Source of the DNA: Novosphingobium colocasiae
GTDB lineage: Bacteria; Pseudomonadota; Alphaproteobacteria; Sphingomonadales; Sphingomonadaceae
DNA: 64,000 nucleotides
Reading direction: 5' to 3'
NCBI RefSeq assembly: GCF_014652555.1
Contig: NZ_BMZA01000005.1
Coordinates: 53,348 to 117,347 of the forward strand
In this document: piece after piece, positions 45,546-53,970 of the stretch
Layout: each line of letters opens with the position of its first letter
Position numbering within the stretch: the first letter of the stretch is position 1
The notes under the pieces: generated by a model
What the model was told of the DNA's origin: nothing
Database searches by the model: none
Seen by the model: the letters and a program-made list of their open reading frames with translations, nothing else
Made by a program: the position numbers and the translations under genes

Positions 45546-47225
45546 ATGCCGGACACCCTGAAGATCACGCTGGGCCAACTCAACCAGTCGGTGGGCGATA
45601 TCGCCGCCAACGCCGATACGGTGCTGGCCGCGCGCGAACAGGCCAAGGGGTCGGACCTCGTCGTTTTTCCCGAGCTCCACCTCATCGGCTACCCGCCCGA
45701 GGACCTGATTCTCAAGCCGGCGCTGGTCGAACGTGCCGCCGCCGAACTGCACAAGCTGGCCGAAGCCAGCGCGTCGGACGGGCCGGCGATGCTGGTCGGA
45801 TCGGCCTTCGTCCTCGATGGCGCACTGCACAATGGCGTGGCCCTGCTCGATCAGGGCAAGGTCGCGGCGGTGCGGCTCAAGCACGAACTGCCCAACTATG
45901 GCACATTCGACGAGATGCGCCTGTTCCAGCCCGGCCCCTTGCCCGAACCGGTGATCCTGCGCGGGACGATGATCGGGGTGCCGATCTGCGAGGATATCTG
46001 GCGGCCCGAAGTGTGCCGGCACCTGGCCGATTTCGGGGCGGAAATGTTCATCTGCATCAACGGCAGTCCTTACGAGATCAACAAGGACGCCTTGCGCATC
46101 GAAGGCGTGGCCAAGCGCCGTGCGGTCGATACAGGGTTGCCGCTGGCCTATCTCAACCGGGTTGGCGGGCAGGACGAACTGGTGTTCGATGGTGCCAGCT
46201 TCGTGGTCAACGGCGATGGCGGCCTCGCAGTGCAGTTGCGCGACTGGGAGGAGCAGGTGGTCCAGACCAACTGGACCAAGACCGCCAAGGGCTGGCGCTG
46301 CGATCGTGGCGAGGTGCCGCCGCTGGCCACGCATCCTGAGGATATCTATTGCGCCATGGTCCTGGCGCTGCGCGATTACGTCAATCGCAACCGCTTTCCC
46401 GGCGTCGTCCTGGGGCTGTCGGGCGGGATCGATTCGGCGGTCTGCGCGGCGATCGCGGTGGATGCGCTGGGGGCGGACAAGGTCTGGGCGGTGATGATGC
46501 CCTCGCGTTTCACCAGCACCGAAAGCCTCGATGATGCGGCGGCCTGCGCCAAGGCGCTGGGCGTGCGCTATTCGGTGATGCCGATCGACGGCGCGGTGGA
46601 CGGCTTCGATGCGATGCTGGGCCCGGCGTTCGACGGGACGCCGCGCGGCCTGGCCGAGGAAAATCTGCAATCGCGGATTCGCGGCACGGCGTTGATGGCG
46701 CTTTCGAACAAGTTCGGGCCGATGTTGCTGACTACCGGCAACAAGAGCGAGATGAGCGTGGGCTATGCGACCATCTATGGCGACATGGCGGGCGGCTACA
46801 ATCCGCTCAAGGACGCCTACAAGATGACCGTCTATGCCCTGGCGCGCTGGCGCAACCGGCATGTCCCGCGCATCGGCCTGGGGCCTGCGGGGGCGGTGAT
46901 CCCGGACAACATCCTCACCCGCCCGCCGACCGCCGAACTGCGGGAGAACCAGCGCGATTCGGACAGCCTGCCGGCTTACGATCTGCTCGATCCGATCCTG
47001 CTGGGGCTGGTGGAGCACGACAAGAGCGTGGACCAGCTCGTCCGCGAAGGCTTCGATCGCGCCACCGTCCAGCAGGTCGAGCGGCTGCTGCACCTGTCGG
47101 AATACAAGCGCCGCCAGGCCCCGCCCGGGGTCAAGCTGACCGCCCGCAACTTCGGGCGCGACCGGCGCTATCCGATCACGCACGATTTCCGCAGCGGCTC
47201 GACCGTGCGCCAGGACGCCAATTAA
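45546..47225 (+). CDS. nadE: Glutamine-dependent NAD+ synthetase
   Basis: 559 aa. The N-terminal nitrilase-type glutaminase has its triad visible: Glu43 in FPELHLIGYPPEDL, Lys112 in RLKHELPNYGTFDE and Cys148 in VPICEDIW. The C-terminal synthetase has the P-loop LSGGIDSAV (~residue 292) and TGNKSEMSVGYATIYGDMAGG. It makes NAD from deamido-NAD, ATP and glutamine. The ATG at 45546 gives the usual N-terminus LKITLGQLN; the frame is open to 45513. Confidence 0.96.
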   Translation: MPDTLKITLGQLNQSVGDIAANADTVLAAREQAKGSDLVVFPELHLIGYPPEDLILKPALVERAAAELHKLAEASASDGPAMLVGSAFVLDGALHNGVALLDQGKVAAVRLKHELPNYGTFDEMRLFQPGPLPEPVILRGTMIGVPICEDIWRPEVCRHLADFGAEMFICINGSPYEINKDALRIEGVAKRRAVDTGLPLAYLNRVGGQDELVFDGASFVVNGDGGLAVQLRDWEEQVVQTNWTKTAKGWRCDRGEVPPLATHPEDIYCAMVLALRDYVNRNRFPGVVLGLSGGIDSAVCAAIAVDALGADKVWAVMMPSRFTSTESLDDAAACAKALGVRYSVMPIDGAVDGFDAMLGPAFDGTPRGLAEENLQSRIRGTALMALSNKFGPMLLTTGNKSEMSVGYATIYGDMAGGYNPLKDAYKMTVYALARWRNRHVPRIGLGPAGAVIPDNILTRPPTAELRENQRDSDSLPAYDLLDPILLGLVEHDKSVDQLVREGFDRATVQQVERLLHLSEYKRRQAPPGVKLTARNFGRDRRYPITHDFRSGSTVRQDAN

Positions 47226-47244
47226 AGTAGTTTAACACGCGAAC

Positions 47245-47271
47245 GGGGCGGACAGGTTGCCTGTCCGCCCC
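47245..47271. terminator. 12-bp hairpin between convergent nadE and hcp
   Basis: GGGGCGGACAGG (47245-47256), loop TTG, then the exact complement to 47271. There is no U-tract on either side, but its position 20-30 nt from both stop codons suggests a bidirectional terminator. Confidence 0.65.
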
Positions 47272-47298
47272 GCCATGGTCACGGCATCGCCCGCCCCA

Positions 47299-48939
47299 TC
47301 AGGCGGCCGCGAGCATCCGGGCAAGGTCTTCCTGCGGATCGCCGGTGGGGCGGATGTCGAACTTGTCGATCAGCACGCCCAGCACTTCGGGGGTCAGGAA
47401 CTGGGGCAGCGTCGGCCCGAGGTGGATTTTGCGCAGGCCGAGGTGAAGCATCGTCAGCAGCACGGCGGTCGCCTTCTGCTCGAACCAGCTTATCCCGTAG
47501 TGCAGCGGCAGATCGTTGACCTCGCAGCCCAGTGCGCCAGCCACCGCCACCGCAACCTGGATGGCGGAATAGGCATCGTTGCACTGGCCCATGTCCAGCA
47601 CGCGCGGGATGCCGTTGATGGTGCCCATGTCCTCGCGGTTGAAGCGGAACTTGCCGCAGCCCAGCGTCAGCACCAGGCTGTCGGCGGGGGTGCTGACCGC
47701 GAGGTCATGGAAGTAGTTGCGGCCTGGGCGCGCGCCGTCGCAGCCGCCGATCAGGAACAGGTTCTTGACCTCGCCGCCCTTGATCATGCCCAGCAGGGTA
47801 TCCGCCACGCCCATCACCGTATTGCGCGCAAAGCCCGCCGGGATGCGCTGTTCGGGCGCATCGGCGGCGAAGCCGGGCTGGGTCAGCGCGCAAGCGATCA
47901 CCGGTGCGAACTCGTGGTTCTGGATATGCGGCACGCCGTTCCAGCCCACCGGCCCGGCGGTAAAGATGCGATCGGCATAACCCTTGATCTCGGGATTGAT
48001 CAGGCAGTTGGAGGTCATCAGGATCGCGCCGGGGAAGGCATCGAATTCCTTCTGCTGGTCCTGCCACGCGCCGCCGTAGTTGCCGGCCAGATGCGCGTAC
48101 TTCTTCAGCCCCGGATAGGCGTTGGCCGGCATCAGTTCGCCGTGGGTATAGACGTTGATGCCCAGCCCCTCGGTCTGCTGCAGCAGAGCTTCAAGGTCGC
48201 CCATGTCATGGCCGGACACCAGGATCGCCTTGCCGGCCACCGGCGACATGCGCACCATGGTGATCTCGGGGTGGCCAAACCGCCCGGTGTTGGCGGCATC
48301 GAGCAGCGCCATCACTTTGAGGTTGAGCCCGCCCACCGCCAGACATTCCCGCAACAGCGCATCGATGTCGGTCGGATCGGTCGCCAGGAAGGCGGAGATG
48401 CGGTGAAATTCGGCATTGATCGCCGCTTCCTCCTGGCCCAGCACGCGGGCATGTTCGGAATAGGCGGCAGTGCCCTTGAGGCCATAGAGCAGCAGGTTGC
48501 GCAGGCCGGTCACGCTGGGGCCATCGCGGTCCATCCAGCGCTGGATGGCGGCGAACGGCGCGGCAGCGGCGCGCTCGGCGCGGGTGATGCCGGGGTTCCA
48601 GGTGGCGGGTTCGGGCAGGGCGGACAGATCGGCACCGGCAGTGAGGGCGCAGGCGCGGGCGCGCTCCCGCATGCCGATCGCGCGGTCTATCAGCCGATCG
48701 AAACGGGTGCTGTCGAAGTTGACGTTGGTGAGGGTGGTGAACCAGGCGTGCGGGGTGAACGAATCGACCTGTTCATCGCGTGCGCCAACCCGCGCGGCGC
48801 GATCGGCATAGACCGAGACGCCCTGCATCAGGCGCAGCAGGACGTCCTGCTGATCGGCCACGTCTGCGGTCTTGCCGCATGAGCCGACCTTGACCGCACA
48901 TCCACCCTTGTTCGATTGTTCGCACTGCACGCAATACAT
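47299..48939 (-). CDS. hcp: Hybrid cluster protein (hydroxylamine/NO reductase)
   Basis: 546-aa iron-sulfur protein that detoxifies NO and hydroxylamine. N-terminal Cys spacing is CX2CX7CX6C (Cys3, 6, 14 and 21 in CVQCEQSNKGGC...SCGK), holding the proximal cluster. The spacing falls between textbook class I and class II forms, so the cluster type is uncertain. Hybrid-cluster ligands are seen in VSGHDMGDLEALL, MTSNCLINP, LGCGKFRFN and GQCNDAYSA. No hcr reductase gene is adjacent. It is divergent from an NsrR-type regulator and has an FNR-type box upstream. Confidence 0.95.
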   Translation of the reverse strand: MYCVQCEQSNKGGCAVKVGSCGKTADVADQQDVLLRLMQGVSVYADRAARVGARDEQVDSFTPHAWFTTLTNVNFDSTRFDRLIDRAIGMRERARACALTAGADLSALPEPATWNPGITRAERAAAAPFAAIQRWMDRDGPSVTGLRNLLLYGLKGTAAYSEHARVLGQEEAAINAEFHRISAFLATDPTDIDALLRECLAVGGLNLKVMALLDAANTGRFGHPEITMVRMSPVAGKAILVSGHDMGDLEALLQQTEGLGINVYTHGELMPANAYPGLKKYAHLAGNYGGAWQDQQKEFDAFPGAILMTSNCLINPEIKGYADRIFTAGPVGWNGVPHIQNHEFAPVIACALTQPGFAADAPEQRIPAGFARNTVMGVADTLLGMIKGGEVKNLFLIGGCDGARPGRNYFHDLAVSTPADSLVLTLGCGKFRFNREDMGTINGIPRVLDMGQCNDAYSAIQVAVAVAGALGCEVNDLPLHYGISWFEQKATAVLLTMLHLGLRKIHLGPTLPQFLTPEVLGVLIDKFDIRPTGDPQEDLARMLAAA

Positions 48940-48954
48940 GGGGCACCTCAATTG

Positions 48955-48963
48955 TTGCATTTT
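48955..48963. promoter_or_regulatory. Possible NsrR half-site at the hcp start
   Basis: TTGCATTTT resembles one half of the NsrR operator (ATGCATTTT type) and lies close to the transcription start expected from the FNR-type box. Only one half is recognisable, so this is tentative. Confidence 0.3.
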
Positions 48964-48999
48964 CGATTCCGCTTTTACGCCGCTTCGGGAAAGGTGCGT

Positions 49000-49013
49000 T
49001 TGACGTGAATCAA
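49000..49013. promoter_or_regulatory. FNR-family box between hcp and nsrR
   Basis: TTGAC-GTGA-ATCAA, one mismatch from TTGAT-N4-ATCAA. On the hcp side its centre is about 67 nt from the ATG, and a start at -41.5 spacing would fall near 48965, just after GTAAAA (48978-48973, minus) as a possible -10. It has the same TTGAC-N4-ATCAA form as the cyoA site. It is only 36 nt from the nsrR ATG. Confidence 0.65.
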
Positions 49014-49048
49014 TTGACTCCGAAGGTCTTTTGGCGAGGGTGCATGCC

Positions 49049-49429
49049 ATGCAGTTGACCCGGCATACCGATTTCGCGCTTCGCCTGCTGATCCACCTCG
49101 CCCGGCTGGAGGGTGGCCGCGCGACGATCGCGGCAGTGGCGGAAGAGCAGGACATTCCGCGCACGCACCTGATGAAGATCGCGGCGGCGCTGGCCCATGC
49201 CGGGTTCGTCGCGGCAACGCGCGGGCGTGGCGGCGGCGTGGTGCTGGCACGTCCGGCCGAGGACATCCGCATCGGCGACGTGGTCGCGGCGATGGAGCCC
49301 GACCGTGCGCTGGTCAATTGCAGTGGGTGCCGGGTGGCCCGCCGCTGCACCCTGCCCCGCCAGCTCGACAAGGCGATGGGCGCGTTCCTGGCCGTCCTCA
49401 ACGAAAAGACGCTGGCCGAAATCGCCTAG
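49049..49429 (+). CDS. nsrR: Rrf2-family regulator, probable NsrR
   Basis: 126 aa. Winged helix MQLTRHTDFALRLLIHLARLEGG...IPRTHLMKIAAALAHAGFV, then the iron-sulfur cysteines in VNCSGCRVARRCTL, and the NsrR-like end AFLAVLNEKTLAEIA. NsrR loses DNA binding when its cluster is nitrosylated. Divergence from hcp is the standard NsrR context. The Cys spacing (CX2CX5C) is shorter than in E. coli NsrR. The ATG at 49049 is chosen over TTG 49031. Confidence 0.88.
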   Translation: MQLTRHTDFALRLLIHLARLEGGRATIAAVAEEQDIPRTHLMKIAAALAHAGFVAATRGRGGGVVLARPAEDIRIGDVVAAMEPDRALVNCSGCRVARRCTLPRQLDKAMGAFLAVLNEKTLAEIA

Positions 49430-49462
49430 CCAACACGGCTTGCCGGGCCTAATCCGCCGCGC

Positions 49463-50794
49463 ATGACCGTTACCCGCTTCGCTCCCTCGCCCACCGGGCA
49501 CCTTCATGTCGGCAATATCCGCACGGCGCTGCACAACTGGCTGCTGGCACGGCGCGATGGCGGCCGTTTCCTGCTGCGGATCGACGATACCGACGCCGCC
49601 CGCAGCCGGGAGGAGTACGTCGAGGGCATCCGCGCCGATCTGGCCTGGCTGGGCCTTCACCCGGAAGGGGAGGAACGCCAGTCTGCCCGCTTCCCCGTCT
49701 ACGAGGCGGCTTTCGAGACGCTGAAGGCGCAAGGGCGGGTCTATCCCTGCTGGGAGACCCCGCAGGAGCTGGAACTGCGGCGCAAGGTGTTGCTGGGGCG
49801 CGGCCTGCCGCCGATCTACGATCGCGCCGCGCTGGCGCTCGGCGAGGATGACAAGGCGGCGAAGCTGGCGGCTGGCGATCTGCCGCACTGGCGGTTCCTG
49901 CTGGACCATGACGAGCCGATCGCCTGGGAAGACGGCATTCGCGGACCCCAGCGTTTCGATCCGGCGCAGATGAGCGATCCGGTCGTGCGCCGCGCCGATG
50001 GCTCGTGGCTCTACATGCTGCCTTCGGTGATCGACGACGTGGCGATGGGGGTCACCGCGATCCTGCGCGGCGAGGATCATGTCTCGAATACGGCGGCGCA
50101 AGTGCAGATGTTCACTGCGCTGGGTGCCGCGCTGCCCGCGTTCGCGCACGAGGCGCTGCTGGTCGGCAGCGAGGGCAAGCTGTCCAAGCGGCTGGGATCG
50201 CTGGGCGCGGGCCACTTTCGCGACGCCGGGATAGAGCCGCAGGCGCTGGTGGCACTGCTGGCGCGGCTGGGGACCAGCGATCCGGTCGATCCGCTGCTCG
50301 GCCTCGATGAACTGGCGGCTGGCTTCGACCTGTCGCGCTTCGGCCGCGCGCCGGCGCGGTTTGACGAGGCGGAGCTGGACCGGATCAATGCCGCCGTGGT
50401 CCACGCGACGCCTTACGCGCAGGTTGCCGATCGCCTGCCCGCCGGGATGGACGAAGCCGCCTGGCAGGCGGTGCGGCCCAACCTTGGCAAAGTGGCCGAG
50501 GCGCACGACTGGTGGCGGGTGGTGACCGGGCCGGTATCCGCCCCGCCGCCCGAGGCGGACGATGTGGCCTTCCTGGCGAGCGCCGCTGCGGCGCTGGACG
50601 CGCTGGACTGGTCGGATATGATCTGGAAGGACCTGACCGGCCGGCTCAAGGACGAAACCGGGCGCAAGGGCAAGGCGCTGTTCCTGCCCCTCCGCCGCGC
50701 GCTGACGGGCATGGACCACGGACCCGACATGGCAGCACTGCTGCCGCTGATCGGGCGCGAGGCGGCGCTGGCGCGGTTGCGGGCGGTGGCCTGA
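49463..50794 (+). CDS. gltX: Glutamyl-tRNA synthetase
   Basis: 443-aa class I aminoacyl-tRNA synthetase. The HIGH-type motif is in RFAPSPTGHLHVGN and the KMSKS-type motif is SEGKLSKRLG (~residue 236). It is shorter than the ~470-aa form, and many alphaproteobacteria carry two gltX genes, one of which can charge tRNA-Gln. Which this is cannot be told from the window. It begins 33 nt after nsrR. Confidence 0.94.
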   Translation: MTVTRFAPSPTGHLHVGNIRTALHNWLLARRDGGRFLLRIDDTDAARSREEYVEGIRADLAWLGLHPEGEERQSARFPVYEAAFETLKAQGRVYPCWETPQELELRRKVLLGRGLPPIYDRAALALGEDDKAAKLAAGDLPHWRFLLDHDEPIAWEDGIRGPQRFDPAQMSDPVVRRADGSWLYMLPSVIDDVAMGVTAILRGEDHVSNTAAQVQMFTALGAALPAFAHEALLVGSEGKLSKRLGSLGAGHFRDAGIEPQALVALLARLGTSDPVDPLLGLDELAAGFDLSRFGRAPARFDEAELDRINAAVVHATPYAQVADRLPAGMDEAAWQAVRPNLGKVAEAHDWWRVVTGPVSAPPPEADDVAFLASAAAALDALDWSDMIWKDLTGRLKDETGRKGKALFLPLRRALTGMDHGPDMAALLPLIGREAALARLRAVA

Positions 50795-50838
50795 ACAACC
50801 GAGCCCGATTCGCGGGCCGCCGTTGGTTTAGCGCGCTG

Positions 50839-50930
50839 CGAAGTTTACAAAGGTTACACTGTGTAAACTTCGAAAACGGCGGTATTTCTTTTTAAAATCA
50901 ATTTGTTGATCGTAAAATACGAAGTTTACA
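50839..50930. repeat. Three copies of an 11-nt motif, two as an inverted repeat
   Basis: CGAAGTTTACA at 50839-50849, its exact complement TGTAAACTTCG at 50862-50872 (12-nt spacer), and a third direct copy at 50920-50930. Just inside the first pair are GGTTACAC and GTGTAAAC. It could be an operator array, a mobile-element end or a terminator-like structure for gltX. Origin unknown. Confidence 0.7.
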
Positions 50931-51200
50931 GTCCCGGAGATGAAAATTCCGCGAAGGTGATCGACGAAGGCAAAGAGCAGGGCGCGGGCGCGCCGTGGTG
51001 GATTATGCCGGAGGCGATGGATGTAGGAAAGCGATCACGACGGCTACGCATGGGTGAGACGCGCATCAGCAGCAGAAGGGCCGGGCGCGAGTGTCACATG
51101 GCCAAGATTGTGCGATGTGGAGGAATAAGAGTTTAGGGGTTTTCGCACGTGTCATCGGAATTCCCGAGTTTGACAGGGGGAAACCGTGCTGTCAATTTAA

Positions 51201-51219
51201 TGCACTGTCACCGTAATTC
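51201..51219 (-). repeat. RAYT-associated 19-mer, left copy
   Basis: TGCACTGTCACCGTAATTC is the exact inverse of the copy at 53537-53555 and is preceded by TTTAA in both. It is followed by a degenerate second unit (TCCGTAACTCC). The copies face each other across the two genes between 51277 and 53393. Confidence 0.85.
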
Positions 51220-51276
51220 TCCGTAACTCCCGCGGAAGCGTGGCGGGGGCGCGCGGCGGCGGGGTAGGGCGCGGGT

Positions 51277-52134
51277 TCAGAAGCACCCGTCGAACTGCAG
51301 GCTCGATCCGCTCCAGCGGACATTGCGGTGCAGGCCGGGATATTCGCAGGCGATGTAGGCGATGCGCCCGCTCTTGGGATTGTAGGCCGAATGCGATCGT
51401 CCTGGCGCGATTTGGCTCGATGAGCCACGGGTGGGGCATGTGAAGAAGCGTGCGTCGGAATCGCTGGCAGGGTTGACCCAGCAGTATTCCACGATGACAT
51501 CGAAACCGCAGCCGTTGATCAATTGTCCGCTTGAGAACCGCATGCAGCTTGTCGCCACGCGGTAGCTGCGCTGGGCGCTGCCGGTCGAGGGGGATGCACC
51601 CTTTGCCCCATACCCCGGCGCGGTATAAGGCTTGCCCATGGTGCCGCCGCTGGCCACCGGCGCCGTCGCGCGCTGGCGGATGAAGTTGCAGTTCTGCGCC
51701 TGTACCGAGTTGACCTGCCAGCTGCGGTTCTGGCAGTTAGCGGCCCAGTAGGAACGCTGCTCCGGATTGCCCGCGCCGGCCGGCAGGCTGCCGAAGGAGG
51801 TCATAGGCCCGCTCATCGGCGGGGCCGGCTGATAGGCGGGCGCGGGCGGCGGCGTGTAAGGGCTCGGTGCGGGGCGAACCACCGGTCTCGGGGCGGGCAT
51901 TGGCATCGGCCGGTTCGCATAGCCTCTCAGCGCATCGTTGATCCCCTGACGGGCGGCGTCGAGGATCATCTGGCTGTTCGCCCGCTGCCGTTCGGCCTCG
52001 GCCTCGGCTTCGTAGTCTTCCTCGTCGTAGTCGTCCTCGTCATAGCCGGAATATTGCGCCCAGCTCGCAGCGGGTGCGAAGGCGGCATGGGCAAGCAGCA
52101 GGCAAAGCGACAACTTTCTGGCGGTGGTCAACAC
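51277..52134 (-). CDS. Secreted Cys-rich protein of unknown function
   Basis: 285 aa, no family recognised. Signal peptide (LCLLLAHAAFAPAASWAQ), then a very acidic tyrosine stretch (YSGYDEDDYDEEDYEAEAEAE), a short helix (QMILDAARQGINDAL), a Pro-rich linker (~residues 75-115) and a C-terminal half with about eight cysteines. The last ~90 residues include CMRFSSGQLINGCGFDVIVEYCW and QIAPGRSHSAYNPKSGRIAYIACEYPG, which look like a compact disulphide-bonded domain. The rest of the gene is in normal codon usage. It lies downstream of a LuxR-type regulator on the same strand (about 100 nt apart), which may control it. Extracytoplasmic location is clear; function is not. Confidence 0.8.
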   Translation of the reverse strand: MLTTARKLSLCLLLAHAAFAPAASWAQYSGYDEDDYDEEDYEAEAEAERQRANSQMILDAARQGINDALRGYANRPMPMPAPRPVVRPAPSPYTPPPAPAYQPAPPMSGPMTSFGSLPAGAGNPEQRSYWAANCQNRSWQVNSVQAQNCNFIRQRATAPVASGGTMGKPYTAPGYGAKGASPSTGSAQRSYRVATSCMRFSSGQLINGCGFDVIVEYCWVNPASDSDARFFTCPTRGSSSQIAPGRSHSAYNPKSGRIAYIACEYPGLHRNVRWSGSSLQFDGCF

Positions 52135-52235
52135 GGGCGTACACCTTATCTCATGATTTCCCGGTTATTTTGCCGACGGCACGGAACTGTGCATCACCCT
52201 GCGGGGTGATGTGGACGAGTTTTTGAGCCGGGGCT

Positions 52236-53309
52236 TTAATCCGAGGGGCGTTCGGGTCCGGCCGTGTTCTGGCGGAGCAGGTCCACCTGGCCGCGCCGAC
52301 CGAGCTTGGCATAGACCGCCTTGATCTGCGAGCGCGCGGTCTCACGGCTGACCTTGCGGGCACGGGCAATTTCATCGGCGCGCGCCCCTTGCTGGAGAAG
52401 AGCCAGAACCTCGCGCTCGGCCGGCGTGAGAAGCAGCTTGGCGCTGACGTCCTCCAGCACGATCAGCACACAGGCATTGTAGCCAAGGTCCAGCTCTCCG
52501 GGCAGTGGCAGCACCGTCAGCGCCATCGCGCGTGCGCCGTCCGCCATTACCACCTGTTGCTGCACGTGTCGGGCCAGCACTGTGCCAATCGCCTGTTCGA
52601 ACCGGATCTGGTCAGGCGCGCGCGCGCAGCGGGGCGATCCGGCCGCGACCGCGATCATGCCATTCGTAGCGAGGATCGATTCGGCTGCGGGCGTGATGCC
52701 CACCACGCGGCCGAAGCGGTTGAGCGCGATCGCCGCCGCGCCCACCGCCGCCAGCGCGCCGGACACCAGCTTGCCGCTGTCTTCCCCCAGCTTGCGCGCG
52801 AACGTCGCGCTCGTCGCCGCCTCGCGGGCGTAAAGTTCGAACAGCTTGCGCTCCTCACCCACGAGCGGCCCCTGCGACCGGCGCCGCAGCACCCCGACGA
52901 CAAGATGCGCATCGCTGTCGCGATGAAGCAGGACAGAGGCGATATGAGGAATGTCGCAAGGATCGAAGACCTCGTTCCAAAGTATGTTACGCTTGCGTTC
53001 CTCGCTGTCGATCAGGTCGATATCGACCAAGGTCTGGAACGGCCGCGCGCGCACGCCGGCGCGGATCATCGGATTGATTCGCGGATCGGCGCCGCCCAAG
53101 TCGCCCCAGATGGCCAGCCGGGCGTCGGTATCGGCGATGTCGCGCGTCATCAGGCGAAACGGCGGGCGATGGGGGGAGAACCAGCCGACCAGCTCTCCCA
53201 GCCGGCTGCCGGTGGCCCGCGCCATCAGATCGATCGCGGTCTGCCAGTTTCCGGCACCATAGCCGGCACCGCGAAACGCGGTGATCGTCTGCTGATGCAA
53301 ATGCGAGTT
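52236..53309 (-). CDS. LuxR-type helix-turn-helix regulator
   Basis: About 357 aa. The C-terminal LuxR HTH (LLTPAEREVLALLQQGARADEIARARKVSRETARSQIKAVYAKLG) is clear. The N-terminal ~280 residues are a sensor region with no named domain; LEL-type strands near MALTVLPLPGELDL recall PAS-like folds. No receiver domain is present, so it is not a classical response regulator. The start is uncertain: TTG 53309 (LNSHLHQQTITAFRGAGYGAGNW) fits the usual beginning of this family, while the frame stays open to a TTG at 53393. It lies upstream of the secreted Cys-rich protein and between the inverted RAYT 19-mers. Confidence 0.85.
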   Translation of the reverse strand, partial: NSHLHQQTITAFRGAGYGAGNWQTAIDLMARATGSRLGELVGWFSPHRPPFRLMTRDIADTDARLAIWGDLGGADPRINPMIRAGVRARPFQTLVDIDLIDSEERKRNILWNEVFDPCDIPHIASVLLHRDSDAHLVVGVLRRRSQGPLVGEERKLFELYAREAATSATFARKLGEDSGKLVSGALAAVGAAAIALNRFGRVVGITPAAESILATNGMIAVAAGSPRCARAPDQIRFEQAIGTVLARHVQQQVVMADGARAMALTVLPLPGELDLGYNACVLIVLEDVSAKLLLTPAEREVLALLQQGARADEIARARKVSRETARSQIKAVYAKLGRRGQVDLLRQNTAGPERPSD

Positions 53310-53521
53310 CAAGCGGTGCCATCCCGCCGCGCAGCAGGGCAAAAGCGCGATGCCGGCAGCCGATTCCCCATGACCATCACCCCCGACGCCCAAACGACAA
53401 CAGTTTTTGATATCTTGCAGAATGTCAATGGGAACTTATACCAACTTGCGCTTTGTCTGATTCACTGGGGATTCCCAAGGCGGCGAAAATCTGAATCTAT
53501 GGGGCTGCGACTTTGGAGTGT

Positions 53522-53555
53522 GGAATTACGGTGACGGAATTACGGTGACAGTGCA
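53522..53555 (+). repeat. RAYT-associated repeat, right copy
   Basis: Two tandem units of GGAATTACGGTGAC (53522-53535 and 53536-53549) continue into AGTGCACTTAA. The 19-mer at 53537-53555 is the inverse of 51201-51219. It overlaps the stop codon and last codons of the RAYT remnant. Confidence 0.85.
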
Positions 53556-53875
53556 CTTAATCGCTCATCCTTCACCTTCGGTCCGCGCTTACCCGGCTTC
53601 GGATCGCGCCCCAGCATCGCTGCGACACGATTGAGAAAGCCGCTGTCGCCGAGTGGGCGGCCGGTGCTTTCCGAGCGGCGCAACAACGCGGACATTGTTT
53701 CGTCTTCATCCGAACGCAACAGCGCAGCAAAATCGGGAACACGTTGCCGAACCGGCGCGGTTTCGGTGAATCCGTCGGCCCGCGCCGGATCAAGCAGCGC
53801 ATGCACGCTTGACCAACGCAAGTCCTGCGCCTGCACCGCAAGCCCCGCCCGCACCGGATTGAGCGCGACATGACC
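53540..53875 (-). pseudogene. C-terminal remnant of a REP-associated tyrosine transposase (RAYT)
   Basis: About 111 codons corresponding to the C-terminal part of Y1_Tnp/RAYT proteins: HVALNPVRAGLAVQAQDLRWSSVHALL, then PDFAALL, STGRPLGDSGFLNRVAAMLGR, KRGPKVKDE and the terminal SALSP. The catalytic N-terminal half (HUH motif and first Tyr region) is missing. Reading upstream there is a TAG (53878-53876) and then a family 1 palindromic repeat (53892-53942), so the gene was truncated at that junction. The stop codon lies within the associated 19-mer, as usual for this family. Confidence 0.85.
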
Positions 53876-53891
53876 CTAGCCGGAGTAGAGA

Positions 53892-53942
53892 GGGGCGGGG
53901 CCATCCCCCTCTCCCAACCCTCTCCCCTGAAGGGGAGAGGGC
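53892..53942. repeat. C/G-run palindromic repeat, family 1 copy C
   Basis: GGGGCGGGGCCATCCCCC followed by CTCTCCCAACCCTCTCCCCTGAAGGGGAGAGGG; the CTCTCCCC / GGGGAGAG stem has a TGAA loop. It is shorter than copies A and B, abuts the truncated RAYT gene and lies downstream of the 3-hydroxybutyrate dehydrogenase gene. Confidence 0.8.
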
Positions 53943-53970
53943 TATGCGTTCGGATCAACGAGCCTTGGTA

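Larger units (their letters stand above)
50795..51276. other. AT-richer intergenic region with repeats, no convincing gene
   Basis: About 480 nt downstream of gltX. The first 140 nt are strikingly AT-rich for this genome (TTTCTTTTTAAAATC) and carry three copies of CGAAGTTTACA. The last 130 nt carry the RAYT-associated 19-mer. An open frame at 50903-51136 starts with TTG, overlaps a repeat and shows no family features. Confidence 0.6.

Noticed and set aside
50903..51136. 77-residue ORF after gltX
   Set aside because: TTG start, overlaps a repeat copy, no family features, no ribosome site; more likely non-coding.
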